Source of the DNA: Halomicronema sp. CCY15110
Lineage (GTDB): Bacteria > Cyanobacteriota > Cyanobacteriia > Phormidesmidales > Phormidesmidaceae
NCBI RefSeq assembly: GCF_016888165.1
Contig: NZ_JACSWC010000349.1
Span: 1 to 64,000 of the forward strand
Length of the DNA stretch: 64,000 nt
Direction: 5' to 3'
Shown: in pieces, positions 53,684 to 63,795 of the stretch
How positions within the stretch are numbered: the first letter of the stretch is position 1
Layout of the letters: every line of letters begins with the position of its first letter
The notes under the pieces: model-generated
Databases searched by the model: none
The model's input: only the letters and a program-made list of their open reading frames with translations
Told to the model about the DNA's origin: nothing
Translations under genes and position numbers: made by a program

Positions 53684-55996
53684 ATGGCGGAGGCGATCGC
53701 GACTGACAGAGCGGCGACTTTGACTGAGATTCGAGACAGTTTGCGGGCGGGGCAACGATCGCTGGCCGACTGGCAGGGGGGGCCGTTGGCGGTGTCGGCG
53801 GTGCCAGGGGCGGGCAAGTCGACGGGTATGGCGGCGGGGGCGGCGATCGCGATCGAGCGTCACGGGCTAAATGCCAAACGCCAGTTGGTGTTGGTGACCT
53901 TTACCCGCTCAGCGGCGGCGAACCTGAAGGCCAAGGTGCAGCGCCATCTGCGATCGCTGCAATATCCCCTCAACAGCTTCGTGGTTTATACGCTGCACGG
54001 CCTGGCGCTGACGATTGCCACTCGCAATCCCGATTTGTCGGGCATCAGTTTAGACACCCTGACCTTGCTGACCCCGACGCAAAATAACCGCCTCATTCGG
54101 ACCTGTGTGGAACGGTGGCTGGTCGATCATCCCGATTTATATCAGCGATTGATCGAAGGCCGCCAGTTTGATGGGGAGGAAACCGAGCGGTTGCGGCGGC
54201 AGTCCACTTTGCGCACAGAAATTTTGCCCAACCTCGCCACCACGGTCATTCACGAGGCCAAAAGTTCCGGCATGACCCCGACGGAGTTGGCTCGGTTGGC
54301 TGCCTCTGTGACCCGCACCCTTACCGATGATGTCGAAGATTATGACGTGTTGACGGTGGCGGCGGGGCTCTACGAGCAATATCAAACCCTCTTGTCGCAA
54401 CGCCATCTGATTGACTACGACGACATGATTTTGTCGGCCCTGCGGGTGCTGGCGGATGATGAGGCGCGGCGGTTTTGGCAAAATCGCGTGTTTGCGGTGT
54501 TTGAAGACGAGGCCCAGGACTCCTCACCGCTGCAAACCCAATTATTGGAAACTTTGGCGCAGGACGCGGAAGATGCCACGGCACCGCTGAATCTGGTGCG
54601 GGTCGGTGATCCTAATCAGGCGATCAACTCGACGTTTACCCCTGCTGACCCAGTTTTCTTTAACCAATTTTGCGATCGCGCCCAGCAGCAAAAACGTCTC
54701 GTGGTGATGGATCAGGCCGGGCGCAGCAGTGCGGTGATTATGGCGGCTGCCAACGCCATGTTGACCTGGGTGAATCAGTCGGGCCTCGCGGGTACCCTGG
54801 CTCCGTTTCGCTCCCAGGCGATTCACCCCGTGCCTGGGGATGATCCCCAACCGGATGCAAATCCGGCTCCTATCGGCGGCGGCGTAGAGTTTTACCGCCC
54901 CCCCACGGTGACGGAAACGGTGCGGCTATTGGCCCAGCGATCGCTCGCCCTGCACACCGAAAATCCCAGTTTGAGTCAGGCCATTTTGGTGCGCGAACAT
55001 CGGCAGGGGCGCTTTATTCACCAACTTCTCAACGACCCTGAAACGCTGGGGATCGATTTGCTGAGCACCGGTTTGCAGATCTACGACGTGGGAGAACAAG
55101 AACGCCAAACCCACGTGCCGTCAGAGATGCTGACGATTTTACAGTTCATTGAGCGGCCCCATTCGCCCGATCGCCTCAAGGCACTCCTCCGGGTTTTTGT
55201 CGATCGCCAGCGCATCGCCTCCCAAGACCTGAACCTGCTGGCAAAGCAACCCGAACAGTTTATGTATCCGGGACCGCTGGACTCGCCCCCGTTAACCGAC
55301 GCCGCTGAACAAGCACGACGGTTGTGTACGGGGTTGCTGCGATCGCGCTTCGAACTGCCCCCATATCACCTGATCCCCTTTGCAGGGCTGACCCTCGGCT
55401 ACAACCAGAGCGAACTCGCCACTGCCGACAAATTAGCCGCCCGCTTATCCCAGCAAAACCGCGAAGACAATACTCTCCGCGCCATGATTAATACCCTGCA
55501 AGAAATCGTCGGGTCGGAGCGATTTGAAGCTGTAGACACCGAAGATCGGGAGGATCGCTACACCCGGCGTGGCCAACTCACTATCCTCACCATGCACAAG
55601 GCCAAAGGCTTGGACTGGGATGTGGTGTTTTTGCCCTTCTTGCATGAACGCACCATCCCCGGCAATCTGTGGGTGCCGCAGCAACAGACCTTTTTAGGGG
55701 ATTTCAGCCTGCCCGAAGTCGCCCGCGCCCAAATTCGCGTCCACACCCACGCCGAGCCCACCCCCGCCCCGATCCCCGACTTATTGACCGCATGGCAGCA
55801 GGCCAAAAACCTCAAAACTGCTGAAGAGTTTCGCCTGCTCTACGTCGCCATGACCCGCGCTAAGCGCTTGTTGTGGATGACAGCGGCCCACTCCGCCCCC
55901 TTTACCTGGAGCAATCCTGACAATCTCAGCGAACTGCCCCCCTGTGCGGCGTTACCTGTGGTGATGGCTGAATTGGCTGAGGTGCGTGCCCGTTAG
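53684..55996 (+). CDS. UvrD/Rep-type superfamily 1 DNA helicase
   Basis: 770 residues. Walker A VPGAGKST (40-47), motif Ia LVTFTRSAA, motif II EDEAQDSS, motif III VGDPNQAIN, motif V ILTMHKAKGLDWDVV and motif VI LLYVAMTRAKRLL place it in the UvrD/PcrA/Rep family as an ATP-driven helicase. The order and spacing are complete, but the N-terminal region lacks a clear Q motif. Family 1A helicases unwind 3' to 5' in repair and replication restart; this one is divergent from standard UvrD and PcrA and may be a cyanobacterial-specific member (inference). Monocistronic. Confidence 0.9.
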   Translation: MAEAIATDRAATLTEIRDSLRAGQRSLADWQGGPLAVSAVPGAGKSTGMAAGAAIAIERHGLNAKRQLVLVTFTRSAAANLKAKVQRHLRSLQYPLNSFVVYTLHGLALTIATRNPDLSGISLDTLTLLTPTQNNRLIRTCVERWLVDHPDLYQRLIEGRQFDGEETERLRRQSTLRTEILPNLATTVIHEAKSSGMTPTELARLAASVTRTLTDDVEDYDVLTVAAGLYEQYQTLLSQRHLIDYDDMILSALRVLADDEARRFWQNRVFAVFEDEAQDSSPLQTQLLETLAQDAEDATAPLNLVRVGDPNQAINSTFTPADPVFFNQFCDRAQQQKRLVVMDQAGRSSAVIMAAANAMLTWVNQSGLAGTLAPFRSQAIHPVPGDDPQPDANPAPIGGGVEFYRPPTVTETVRLLAQRSLALHTENPSLSQAILVREHRQGRFIHQLLNDPETLGIDLLSTGLQIYDVGEQERQTHVPSEMLTILQFIERPHSPDRLKALLRVFVDRQRIASQDLNLLAKQPEQFMYPGPLDSPPLTDAAEQARRLCTGLLRSRFELPPYHLIPFAGLTLGYNQSELATADKLAARLSQQNREDNTLRAMINTLQEIVGSERFEAVDTEDREDRYTRRGQLTILTMHKAKGLDWDVVFLPFLHERTIPGNLWVPQQQTFLGDFSLPEVARAQIRVHTHAEPTPAPIPDLLTAWQQAKNLKTAEEFRLLYVAMTRAKRLLWMTAAHSAPFTWSNPDNLSELPPCAALPVVMAELAEVRAR

Positions 55997-56075
55997 CCCT
56001 GATGAGCGCTCCCATTTTTGAGGGCGTCAGTCGCCATTGGCCGATGTGTTTTAGTGTCATGCTAAAGGAAAATTT

Positions 56076-57140
56076 TTGCTCGCCCCATCGATTGCCATGT
56101 CTAATTCTGAGCTCTACAACACTCTGTACGACGAAATTGCCGAACTCGTGATGTGTCACTCGCCCAGCGGGGCGGAACGCGAAATCAACGAATTTCTTAT
56201 GGATCGACTGGTGGCCCTGGAGATCGACCACTGGCAAGATGATGCCGACAACATTGTGGCTCGGATACCCGGCACCGGAGACGGGGCGATCGCCATCACC
56301 GCTCACAAAGACGAAATCGGCGGCATCGTCAAAAATATCGAACCCGATGGCCGGATTTTGGTGCGGCGGCTGGGTGGTTCTTATCCGTGGATTTATGGCG
56401 AAGGGGTGGTGGATTTTCTCGGGGATCACGAAACCATTTCCGGCATTTTGTCCTTTGGCTCCCGCCACATCTCCCACGAGTCGGCCCAAAAGGTGCAACA
56501 GGAGGGCGCGGCGGTGACTTGGGAAACCGCCTGGGTAGAAACCAAGCGATCGCTGCCCGACCTCGAACAAGCGGGCATTCGCCCCGGCACGCGCCTGGTG
56601 GTGGGCAAACACCGCAAGCAACCCTACCGTTTGGGCGATTACATCGCTAGCTATACCCTCGATAACAAAGCCTCAGTGGCGATTTTATTGACGCTCGCCG
56701 AATGGATTAACGCTCCCACCAAAACGGTTTATCTCGTTTTTTCAGCCAAGGAAGAAGTGGGAGCGATCGGAGCGCTGTACTTTAGTCACCGTAACCAGCT
56801 AGATGCCCTGATTGCGTTAGAAATTTGTCCCCTCTCGGAAGAATATCCCATCGCGGCGAACGATGCGCCGGTGCTGCTCTCCCAAGATAAATATGGCCTG
56901 TATGACGAAGACCTGAATCAACAACTGCTGCAAGCGGCTCAGGCGCGTCAATGTCCCATCCAACAAGCCATCATCACCGGGTTTGGCAGCGATGCCTCCA
57001 TTGCGATGACCTTTGGCCATGTGCCCAAAGCCGCTTGCCTCAGCTTTCCCACCCACAACACCCACGGTTACGAAATTGCCCATTTGGGAGCGATCGCCCA
57101 CTGCATCGACATCCTGACCCAATACTGTAACGACCTATAA
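56076..57140 (+). CDS. M42-family metallo-aminopeptidase
   Basis: 354 residues. The start is TTG at 56076, supported by AAGGAA five bases upstream; the next ATG (56097) lacks a ribosome site. The dinuclear zinc site is visible: TAHKDEIGG (His, Asp), YTLDNKAS (Asp), FSAKEEVGAIG (Glu pair), ALEICP and SFPTHNTHGYE (His). Relatives include glutamyl aminopeptidase and FrvX/TET proteases, large tetrahedral peptidases that trim peptides in the cytoplasm. Monocistronic. Confidence 0.92.
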   Translation: MLAPSIAMSNSELYNTLYDEIAELVMCHSPSGAEREINEFLMDRLVALEIDHWQDDADNIVARIPGTGDGAIAITAHKDEIGGIVKNIEPDGRILVRRLGGSYPWIYGEGVVDFLGDHETISGILSFGSRHISHESAQKVQQEGAAVTWETAWVETKRSLPDLEQAGIRPGTRLVVGKHRKQPYRLGDYIASYTLDNKASVAILLTLAEWINAPTKTVYLVFSAKEEVGAIGALYFSHRNQLDALIALEICPLSEEYPIAANDAPVLLSQDKYGLYDEDLNQQLLQAAQARQCPIQQAIITGFGSDASIAMTFGHVPKAACLSFPTHNTHGYEIAHLGAIAHCIDILTQYCNDL

Positions 57141-57316
57141 CGGTCAGCTAGTTCACCGAAGGCACTTCCCTAAAATGAAAGTAACTAATGGGCAGTGCGA
57201 TCGGGATCGCCCCACAACGGGCGATTAGCTCGGTCTTGCCATCCTCAAGGGGAGCCAATCCGGCCCTGATGAGCCGCGTCCACTGCCATGACTGACCTTA
57301 CCTGGGAGAAACTCAG

Positions 57317-57808
57317 ATGACCAAAACGGTCGCCGACGTGATGACCCGTGACCTCTTAACTGTCACCCCCGAAACCCTACTACCAGAGGCGATTCAACTG
57401 CTGGCTAACAACCGCATCAGTGGCTTGCCGGTGGTCACCGCCAATGGTGAACTCAAAGGCATTTTGTCGGAAGCTGACCTGATGTGGCAGGTCACGGGTG
57501 CCCCCCTCCCGGCTTACATCATGCTGCTCGACAGCGTCATTTATTTGGAAAATCCCGCCCGCTATAACGAAGAAGTGCACAAAGCCCTCGGGCAAACGGT
57601 GGCGGAAGTGATGGGCCACGACAAGGTTACGACCACCCTCCCCACGGCTTCACTCAAGGAAGCGGCCCAAGTCATGCACCATAAAAAAGTTACCCGCTTG
57701 CCCGTGGTGGATGACCAAGGAGCCTTGGTCGGCATCTTGACCCAAGGGGATATTGTGCGGGCGCTGGCGGAAAGCTATCAAGATGTGGCGACGGACATGG
57801 CAGGATAA
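57317..57808 (+). CDS. CBS-pair protein
   Basis: 163 residues, almost entirely two CBS domains (about 8-60 and 95-150). The first contains VTPETLLPEAIQLLANNRISGLPVV, the second a TRLPVVDDQGALVGILTQGDIVRAL segment. CBS pairs bind adenine nucleotides and act as energy or redox sensors. In cyanobacteria and plastids such free-standing pairs can modulate thioredoxin-linked enzymes (known for some plant relatives, not shown here). GGGAG precedes the ATG. The next gene follows 52 bases later. Confidence 0.92.
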   Translation: MTKTVADVMTRDLLTVTPETLLPEAIQLLANNRISGLPVVTANGELKGILSEADLMWQVTGAPLPAYIMLLDSVIYLENPARYNEEVHKALGQTVAEVMGHDKVTTTLPTASLKEAAQVMHHKKVTRLPVVDDQGALVGILTQGDIVRALAESYQDVATDMAG

Positions 57809-57860
57809 AATAGGCGATCGTGATCCCCATCCAACCGCCCTGAGTGACTGAGGAACCGCC

Positions 57861-58523
57861 ATGAGCCCCACCCCCGACAGCATTAAACAACTGATTGAAT
57901 CGTCTGACTTGGGCGATCGCCTACGCGGCGTCAACCAAGCGCGTGAGCTTGATCCCGCCGCTGGGTACCAGTTGATCATGCAGGCTAGCCAGGACGACAA
58001 TGCACGAGTGCGTTACGCGGCGGTGAGCCAACTCGACACCCTCGGCGATCAAAACCGTCAGGAAACTGCCAAGTTATTGCGCCACTTGCTGCTCAACGAT
58101 CCGGAAGCCGATGTGCAGTCAGCGGCAGCCGATGCCCTAGGCGGCCTTAAACTGACCGAAGCGTTTGAAGAACTCCAGTCGGTTTACCACACAACCGATG
58201 AATGGCTGCTGAAATTTAGCATTGTGGCCGCGCTCGGTGAACTCGGCGATCCCCGTTCGTTTGATTTATTGACTCAAGCGTTGGAATCAGACATTACGCT
58301 TGTTTCCACCGCCGCAATTGGCTCCCTAGGCGAACTGGGCGACCCACGCGCCGTGCCGCTTTTATTGTCCTATGTGCAAGCCGATGATTGGCAGGTGCGG
58401 CATCGAGTCGCCCAAGCCCTCGGCCAATTTGACACCCCGGAAGTCAAAGCCGCCTTAGCCCAACTGAGTCAAGATACATCCGCTACGGTGGCGGATGCCG
58501 CCAAACACCACCTGCCCGAGTGA
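57861..58523 (+). CDS. nblB: HEAT-repeat protein, NblB-like
   Basis: 220 residues of HEAT repeats. SDLGDRLRGVNQARELDPAAGYQLI, DDNARVRYAAVSQLDTLGD and LVSTAAIGSLGELGDPRAVPLLLSYV follow the pattern of cyanobacterial NblB and the related phycobilin lyase repeat proteins. NblB helps dismantle phycobilisomes during nitrogen starvation. The length matches (about 220). GAGGAA precedes the ATG. Because lyase-type HEAT proteins are similar, the symbol is probable, not certain. Confidence 0.75.
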   Translation: MSPTPDSIKQLIESSDLGDRLRGVNQARELDPAAGYQLIMQASQDDNARVRYAAVSQLDTLGDQNRQETAKLLRHLLLNDPEADVQSAAADALGGLKLTEAFEELQSVYHTTDEWLLKFSIVAALGELGDPRSFDLLTQALESDITLVSTAAIGSLGELGDPRAVPLLLSYVQADDWQVRHRVAQALGQFDTPEVKAALAQLSQDTSATVADAAKHHLPE

Positions 58524-58905
58524 TCTTGGCATCGGGTTCTCGCTGCCCCCCAGTGAGCCTCAGCAAAATCAGGCCGATGGGGAGGGCCATGACCAAATTC
58601 GAACTCATTTTGGTCATGCGGGCAACGATGTTACAAGCAATCTCTCCAGATAAGGATACGTATTTTCCGTCAGGAAAGTGATTTCATCCCCTTACCGATT
58701 GGCCGTTGTCCGGGATTCTCTTGATATAATGTGAAAAGAATTTAATAAATCTCAGAACTCACTTTAAATCAAACGTAAGTTCTACAGGCTTTTTAGGCAT
58801 TTTGGATACCTTAACTTCGGGTCGTTTGCTTGATATAAACAGCAGTTTTGACGGCCTCAGTTTCGTTTGTCTGTAAAGTTTTGTTATTTCTCTGGAGGAT
58901 ATCCA
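58524..58905. other. Intergenic region with a 10-bp inverted repeat
   Basis: About 380 bases. CATGACCAAA (58588-58597) and TTTGGTCATG (58609-58618) form an inverted repeat with an 11-base centre, a possible operator or hairpin end of the nblB transcript without a T-run. The downstream promoter box is described separately. Confidence 0.5.
58722..58730 (+). promoter_or_regulatory. Extended -10 promoter TGATATAAT
   Basis: A perfect TATAAT at 58725-58730 preceded by TG at 58722-58723 makes an extended -10 element. No -35 box has good spacing. It lies about 175 bases before the anti-sigma factor gene, which implies a long 5' leader. Confidence 0.6.
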
Positions 58906-59361
58906 GTGGTAGCGCTTTTCCAGCCCTCAGTTCAATCGCCTTGGGGTAGTTTGAGCTTTGTTTCGACGCTTTATCTATGTCCAGTATTGGATCGATTAAT
59001 GGATAAAGTACCGCAACGGTGGCAACCAGAAGTTCGTCTGGGGTTGCAAGAGGCTTTGGTCAATGCGGTCAAGCATGGTAATCACCTTGACCCGCTGAAG
59101 GTCATCTCAGTACGCTACAAGACTTCTGGGGGCCAATATCGGTGGATTATTCAAGACCAGGGCGGCGGCTTCGACTTCGAGTGCTGTTGCTTGGATCGGG
59201 CTGATAAGGTCAGCGCTGATGCGATCGCGGTGGACGAATGTGGTCGCGGGCTGTATATCCTCAACCAAATCTTTGACGAGGTGCAGTGGAGTCAAGGCGG
59301 CCGCGAACTGCACCTTTCTAAACGCATTCATCGCTGGTTTGGCATGCCGCTAGTTTGCTGA
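58906..59361 (+). CDS. Anti-sigma regulatory factor (HATPase, RsbW/SpoIIAB-like)
   Basis: 151 residues. The start GTG at 58906 is set by GGAGG (58894-58898) seven bases upstream; a longer frame begins at TTG 58867. The N box EALVNAVKHGN (about 49-59), G1 box DQGGGFDF (about 84-91) and G2 box GRGLYIL (about 113-119) show a GHKL ATPase/kinase of the RsbW type. Such proteins sequester a sigma factor and phosphorylate an anti-anti-sigma partner. No partner gene is adjacent. Three consecutive Cys (FECCCLD) in the lid are unusual and could be redox-sensitive (inference). Ends 12 bases into the convergent gene. Confidence 0.9.
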   Translation: MVALFQPSVQSPWGSLSFVSTLYLCPVLDRLMDKVPQRWQPEVRLGLQEALVNAVKHGNHLDPLKVISVRYKTSGGQYRWIIQDQGGGFDFECCCLDRADKVSADAIAVDECGRGLYILNQIFDEVQWSQGGRELHLSKRIHRWFGMPLVC

Positions 59362-59634
59362 AGTGCGCTTTTCGCCATGGCTCGGGCACGGTGGTGCAGT
59401 CAAGCTCTGATCTAGCCAACCGACGGCTTGTTGTAACCGACTGAGGGCCTCATTGGGCTGATCTTTAAGTAAGTAAACGAGGGCGGCGGCAGCTTGTTCT
59501 TGTGCCCTGACTTTGCGGTTGCGATTAAGGCGATGCCAATCGTTGGGCTTGATCGCGAGTTGAGATGCCAGCTGTTGGGCAAGCTCTAGCTCGCTCAGGG
59601 TCTGTCGTGCGGCGGATGGGTGGGGAGAATTCAT
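59350..59634 (-). CDS. Small conserved cyanobacterial protein (DUF6439-like)
   Basis: 94 residues from the ATG at 59634, the start where coding character begins; the frame runs further to 59775. Helical throughout: SELELAQQLASQLAIKPNDWHRLNRNRKVRAQEQAAAALVYLLK and NEALSRLQQAVGWLDQS. It recalls a small protein family confined to cyanobacteria. Function unknown. Convergent with and overlapping the end of the anti-sigma factor gene by 12 bases; divergent from the coiled-coil protein gene. Confidence 0.7.
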   Translation of the reverse strand: MNSPHPSAARQTLSELELAQQLASQLAIKPNDWHRLNRNRKVRAQEQAAAALVYLLKDQPNEALSRLQQAVGWLDQSLTAPPCPSHGEKRTSAN

Positions 59635-59690
59635 CGTGGGCTGCCAGTAAATGTTCGGTATGATGAGCGCGACGTTCTTCATCTTCCATT

Positions 59691-60092
59691 GTGCATATGA
59701 ATCGCCGATTGAGGCGTCTGCGTCACCAACAACGACGCGATCGCCGGGCCCACCGGGGGATGGTGTCATTGCCATCGCCAGATCATGACTGGCAGGGATT
59801 TGACGCAGCCCTGACGCAGCTCGAAACCTCCGTTGAGATGTTACGACAGCGGTTTGAGCGGGTGCGAGAGCTGCAAGCTCAACAAGCGCAGGTCGAAGAA
59901 CAGTTGAAAGTATCTGGCCTGAGCGCCGAAGACCTGAAGCAATTGCAGGAGCGCTTACAGGATCTGGAACTGCAACTGGAAAGCCATCTGTTTGATTGGC
60001 GATCGCTACGTGAACCCTTTTGGCAGGCGGTGCGCTTTGGCGGCATCGGGGTCATCATCGGCTGGATTTTGCACGCGATCGCCAACCGCTAA
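59691..60092 (+). CDS. Tail-anchored coiled-coil membrane protein
   Basis: 133 residues from GTG 59691; ATG 59697 is equally possible. The first 22 residues are strongly basic (many Arg). A coiled coil runs about 45-100 (MLRQRFERVRELQAQQAQ and LKQLQERLQDLELQLE), then WRSLREPFWQAVRFGG leads to a single C-terminal membrane helix (about 112-129). No known domain. Divergent from the 94-residue protein with only about 60 bases between starts, so they may share a promoter region. Confidence 0.78.
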   Translation: MHMNRRLRRLRHQQRRDRRAHRGMVSLPSPDHDWQGFDAALTQLETSVEMLRQRFERVRELQAQQAQVEEQLKVSGLSAEDLKQLQERLQDLELQLESHLFDWRSLREPFWQAVRFGGIGVIIGWILHAIANR

Positions 60093-60276
60093 CCCACCCG
60101 TCCTGCAATCCCATTGCAGGATTACGCCTGCACGAGATTTCTCATCTCTCCGACCCTCAACCGAACGGCTAATCTTCCCTGCCCCGTCGTTTCCTTTGCC
60201 CCTAGCCTTCAGCACGACGCTGCGGTGGCTCTAAACTGTTAACGTATCCTTCACTCCTACGTTCACCCCATCGACT

Positions 60277-61665
60277 ATGGCTGCCACTCGCATCACTGAT
60301 TTGCTCAAATCGGGACAACCGGGCGACTCTACTACCATTCAAGGGTGGGTACGCACCAAACGCGCCCAAAAGACCCTGTGCTTTATCAACGTCAACGATG
60401 GCTCCTGCATGAGTGGGGTGCAGATTGTGGCGGAGTCTGACCTGGCGGACTATGACAATCTAGTCGGTCAGCTGGCCACCGGAGCCTCCGTTGAGATTCA
60501 GGGCACCGTGGTGGAATCCCCCGCGAAGGGGCAGCGCATCGAAATCAAAGCTGAGCAAATTACAGTGTTTGGCGGCGCTGATGAGTCTTATCCGCTGCAA
60601 AAGAAACGGCACAGCTTTGAATTTTTGCGCACGCTGGGTCATTTGCGAGCGCGCACCAACACCTTGAGCGCCGTCTTTCGCGTACGGAATGCGGCGGCCC
60701 AAGCCGTCCACGATTTTTTCCGCGATCGCGGCTTTATGTGGATCCACACCCCGATCCTGACTGCCAGCGACTGCGAAGGGGCGGGGGAAATGTTCACCGT
60801 CACCAGTCTGAACCTGAACCAACCACCCTTGACCAAGGGCAACGCGGTCGATGTGGAGCAGGATTTCTTTGGTAAATCTGCTTACCTCACCGTCAGTGGT
60901 CAGCTGGAGGCAGAGATTATGGCAATGGCCTTCACCAACGTCTACACCTTTGGTCCCACCTTTCGCGCCGAAAATTCCAACACGTCCCGGCACCTGGCGG
61001 AGTTTTGGATGATTGAGCCAGAGATGGCCTTTTGCGACCTAATGGGCAACGCCGACCTGGCGGAAGACTTTCTTAAATACATCTTCAAAGCGGTGTTGAA
61101 TGCCTGCGAAGACGACATGGCCTTCTTCAATCAGCGCATCGACGACTCCGTGTTGGCGACCGCGGACAACATCATCAACAACGAATTTGCCCGCATCACC
61201 TACACCGAGGCCGTTGACCAGTTGCTTAAAGCTGATAAACAGTTTGAGTTCCCGGTGGAATGGGGCATCGATCTCCAGTCTGAACATGAGCGCTACTTAG
61301 CCGAAGAACTATTCCAAAAGCCCGTCATTGTCACCGACTATCCCGCCGCTATCAAAGCCTTTTACATGCGGCTCAACGATGATCAGAAAACGGTGGCGGC
61401 GATGGATGTACTCGCGCCCAAGGTGGGCGAAATTATTGGTGGTTCCCAGCGGGAAGAACGCCTCGACATTCTCGAAGCTCGCATCGACGAAGCGGGGCTG
61501 CCGCGCGATACCTATTGGTGGTATCTGGATTTGCGCCGCTACGGCACCGTGCCCCACGCCGGTTTTGGCCTCGGCTTTGAGCGGTTGGTACAGTTCATGA
61601 CGGGTATGGGCAACATCCGCGATGTCATCCCCTTCCCCCGCACGCCCGACAACATCGAGTTTTAG
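60277..61665 (+). CDS. asnS: Asparaginyl-tRNA synthetase
   Basis: Class IIb aminoacyl-tRNA synthetase charging tRNA-Asn. 462 residues. N-terminal OB-fold anticodon-binding domain (about 15-110, [25 protein letters not shown]). Catalytic domain contains motif 2 [22 protein letters not shown] and motif 3 [15 protein letters not shown]. Direct synthetase route for Asn, not the amidotransferase route. Monocistronic. Confidence 0.97.
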   Translation: MAATRITDLLKSGQPGDSTTIQGWVRTKRAQKTLCFINVNDGSCMSGVQIVAESDLADYDNLVGQLATGASVEIQGTVVESPAKGQRIEIKAEQITVFGGADESYPLQKKRHSFEFLRTLGHLRARTNTLSAVFRVRNAAAQAVHDFFRDRGFMWIHTPILTASDCEGAGEMFTVTSLNLNQPPLTKGNAVDVEQDFFGKSAYLTVSGQLEAEIMAMAFTNVYTFGPTFRAENSNTSRHLAEFWMIEPEMAFCDLMGNADLAEDFLKYIFKAVLNACEDDMAFFNQRIDDSVLATADNIINNEFARITYTEAVDQLLKADKQFEFPVEWGIDLQSEHERYLAEELFQKPVIVTDYPAAIKAFYMRLNDDQKTVAAMDVLAPKVGEIIGGSQREERLDILEARIDEAGLPRDTYWWYLDLRRYGTVPHAGFGLGFERLVQFMTGMGNIRDVIPFPRTPDNIEF

Positions 61666-61804
61666 TCACCCACCTGGACTGTTGAGCCGGACAGGTTCGT
61701 CTTTCAGGTTCACGCTAGGGCCAAACGCGAGGTCATGTTGCCCCCGCGTTATAGATGTCCGCATCTGGGGGGCGCGATCGCTCCGGCCACAACGCTAGTA
61801 TCGT

Positions 61805-63472
61805 CTACGCGCTGACGGCGATCACTCGGTCGATCGCGGTCACAGTGAGCACCAGGTCATTAAAGTCAAAGTCTGAAGCATCTTCAAATTTCCAGACGTT
61901 GCCATCGCGTTGCATGCGATCGCTGCCCAAGATACCATCATCCAGGGTAACCAAGTTGGCTGGATTGCCTTGAATCAGCAGCGCTGGCGCATAAAAGGTG
62001 CCCCCCGCCAAGACGATGGTGGCCTGACTCGTGGCTCCATTTTCCACCGACAGGATGGGTTGCGCCAGCAGATTTTGCCGCACGGCATCTTCATAGCCCG
62101 CCTCGCCCGGCAGAATGCCCGCGATCGCTCCGACGGCATCCGTGGCGTAGAACTGGAGCAAATTATCAAATGCGGCTTCTCGTTCTAGGGTGACCCCCAC
62201 GGCTAATGCGCCATCCATGCCCGTCAAATCGATCAATTCATCAGTAGACGGGAGTGGCTGACTAGACTCCTCCCCAGCAGGCGCGTCTTGTCCCGAAGCC
62301 ACCTGTGGATTAGCCGGAGTCGAGTCCTCATCGGTCAAGCTGCCCTCGACCACACTACGGAGAATCTGCGGTGCGGCGATGGGCGTGGGCTGCGGCTGGT
62401 ATTGGGTAATGGTGCCAGCCAAGTCGGCGGTGATGATGCCCTCATGACCGGGCAAATTTATCCCTGGCAAAAACCGTCCAAAGGTGGAGCCAAAGTTGTT
62501 GTACAGATTATCCGTGTGGGGCGGAATCCCAAAATCATCACGATCCAGGCTGAAATAGTTAGCCGCCAGTGCCGAGTCAAACACGGAGATGACGGCGTTG
62601 TGTTTTTCCGCCGCCCCAGCGGAGAAAGGCAAATCTACCAAAAAGGAATCATGCGCCGTCGTAGCAAAGTCGTTGTCGCCCGCTAGACCGCCAATGGGGT
62701 TCAGCTCTTCCATCACGACGAGCGCCAGCGACTCTCGGGCAACCGTATTAAAATCCTTAACCGTGCGCTTGTTAATGGGCGTAAAGGGATTGCCTGGAAA
62801 CGGGAAAAAACTGGTGGCGAATTGCCCCTTACCTCGGCCATCCAGGTCATAGGTTTTGGCAAAAGCGGCAGGATCCAATGCCACCAACTGCTCCAGTGGA
62901 TCACTCATGGCTCCGTACAGGCGGCCAATCTCTGACGCGACGAGAGAACCCAAGCTGTGACCGATGACCGTCAGCTCGCCACCCGTGACATCAAACAGGG
63001 TCTGGAGTTGGGTCGTAATGGTTTCCGCCACATAAGAGATGGCTCTGGCCGTGTTGTCAGGTCGGGCCTGAAAGCCGGTGAACTCGAACAAATCGCCGGG
63101 GAGATCCGCGAGTTCTGACCAATCTAATCCCAAGACGTGCTTGTCGGCATATTTACTGCCAATGGTGGCGTACAAGCTGTTGAAGGTTTCATGGCTGGAC
63201 TGCCAGCCGTGAATCAGCACCACCACATCACCCTCCAAGGGGGTGGTGGCGGCATCGACCGTTGCGCCGTCGGCATCCACCAATCTAGGCGGGGCGTATT
63301 GGCTGAGCAACTGATCGAACCCGATGGCATCCAAGAGTGGATCAAACAGGGTGTCTGCGATCGCATCCTGGGCGGCTTCGACCAAATTCTGGACGGGGTC
63401 AAAAACGTTGTCCTGAATCGGATTAATGATGTTGTCTCTAAAAAAATTACCGACCGGATCGAAATTAAACAT
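61805..63472 (-). CDS. Secreted lipase-like hydrolase with C-terminal DUF4114 domain
   Basis: 555 residues. N-terminal repeats of the DPVxNxxxDN type (1-50) have no Sec signal. The lipase domain has an oxyanion loop VVVLIHGWQSS (about 84-93) and nucleophile elbow GHSLG (171-175, Ser173), with DWSELADLPGD and VALDPAA as further blocks. After a Pro/Ser linker the C-terminus (about 430-555) ends in FEDASDFDFNDLVLTV, the DUF4114 motif of calcium-binding secreted proteins. Absence of a Sec signal and an acidic Asp-rich C-terminus are features of type I secretion substrates (inference). Confidence 0.83.
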   Translation of the reverse strand: MFNFDPVGNFFRDNIINPIQDNVFDPVQNLVEAAQDAIADTLFDPLLDAIGFDQLLSQYAPPRLVDADGATVDAATTPLEGDVVVLIHGWQSSHETFNSLYATIGSKYADKHVLGLDWSELADLPGDLFEFTGFQARPDNTARAISYVAETITTQLQTLFDVTGGELTVIGHSLGSLVASEIGRLYGAMSDPLEQLVALDPAAFAKTYDLDGRGKGQFATSFFPFPGNPFTPINKRTVKDFNTVARESLALVVMEELNPIGGLAGDNDFATTAHDSFLVDLPFSAGAAEKHNAVISVFDSALAANYFSLDRDDFGIPPHTDNLYNNFGSTFGRFLPGINLPGHEGIITADLAGTITQYQPQPTPIAAPQILRSVVEGSLTDEDSTPANPQVASGQDAPAGEESSQPLPSTDELIDLTGMDGALAVGVTLEREAAFDNLLQFYATDAVGAIAGILPGEAGYEDAVRQNLLAQPILSVENGATSQATIVLAGGTFYAPALLIQGNPANLVTLDDGILGSDRMQRDGNVWKFEDASDFDFNDLVLTVTAIDRVIAVSA

Positions 63473-63795
63473 GGCAGATTCTCTTGATTAGGGGGCTGGT
63501 CAAGTGAGAAATCGGCGAGAGGCCTGGCACTGTCGTGCTATCGAGGTAAACAATCGGTCTGGAGAGAAAATCGGTTGTGGATGAGTGGTGATCGTCAACC
63601 TTTGTCGTTGTTTGTATCACGACTGGCTGGTGATCCGGGTCATAGTTTGCTTCAGAAGCCATCTCTTCTGAAGGCGTTGCTAGCAAATGAGGGTCAGATG
63701 ACGGTGCTAGCAAACTGGCGATTCAGAGGGTGACACCGATCGCGATCCGTGCTGGCTTAACGTTGCGTAATGGGGGGTGCGGCCACTGGGCGGCA
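63473..63795. other. Intergenic region
   Basis: About 320 bases upstream of the lipase gene and downstream of the TPR gene. A short direct repeat TGCTAGCAAA appears twice near 63678 and 63710. A minus-strand frame at 63465-63713 has no coding character. Confidence 0.4.

Noticed and set aside
63465-63713. 82-codon minus-strand frame upstream of the lipase
   Set aside because: Overlaps the lipase start by a few bases, lacks coding character, and resembles chance reading in a spacer.
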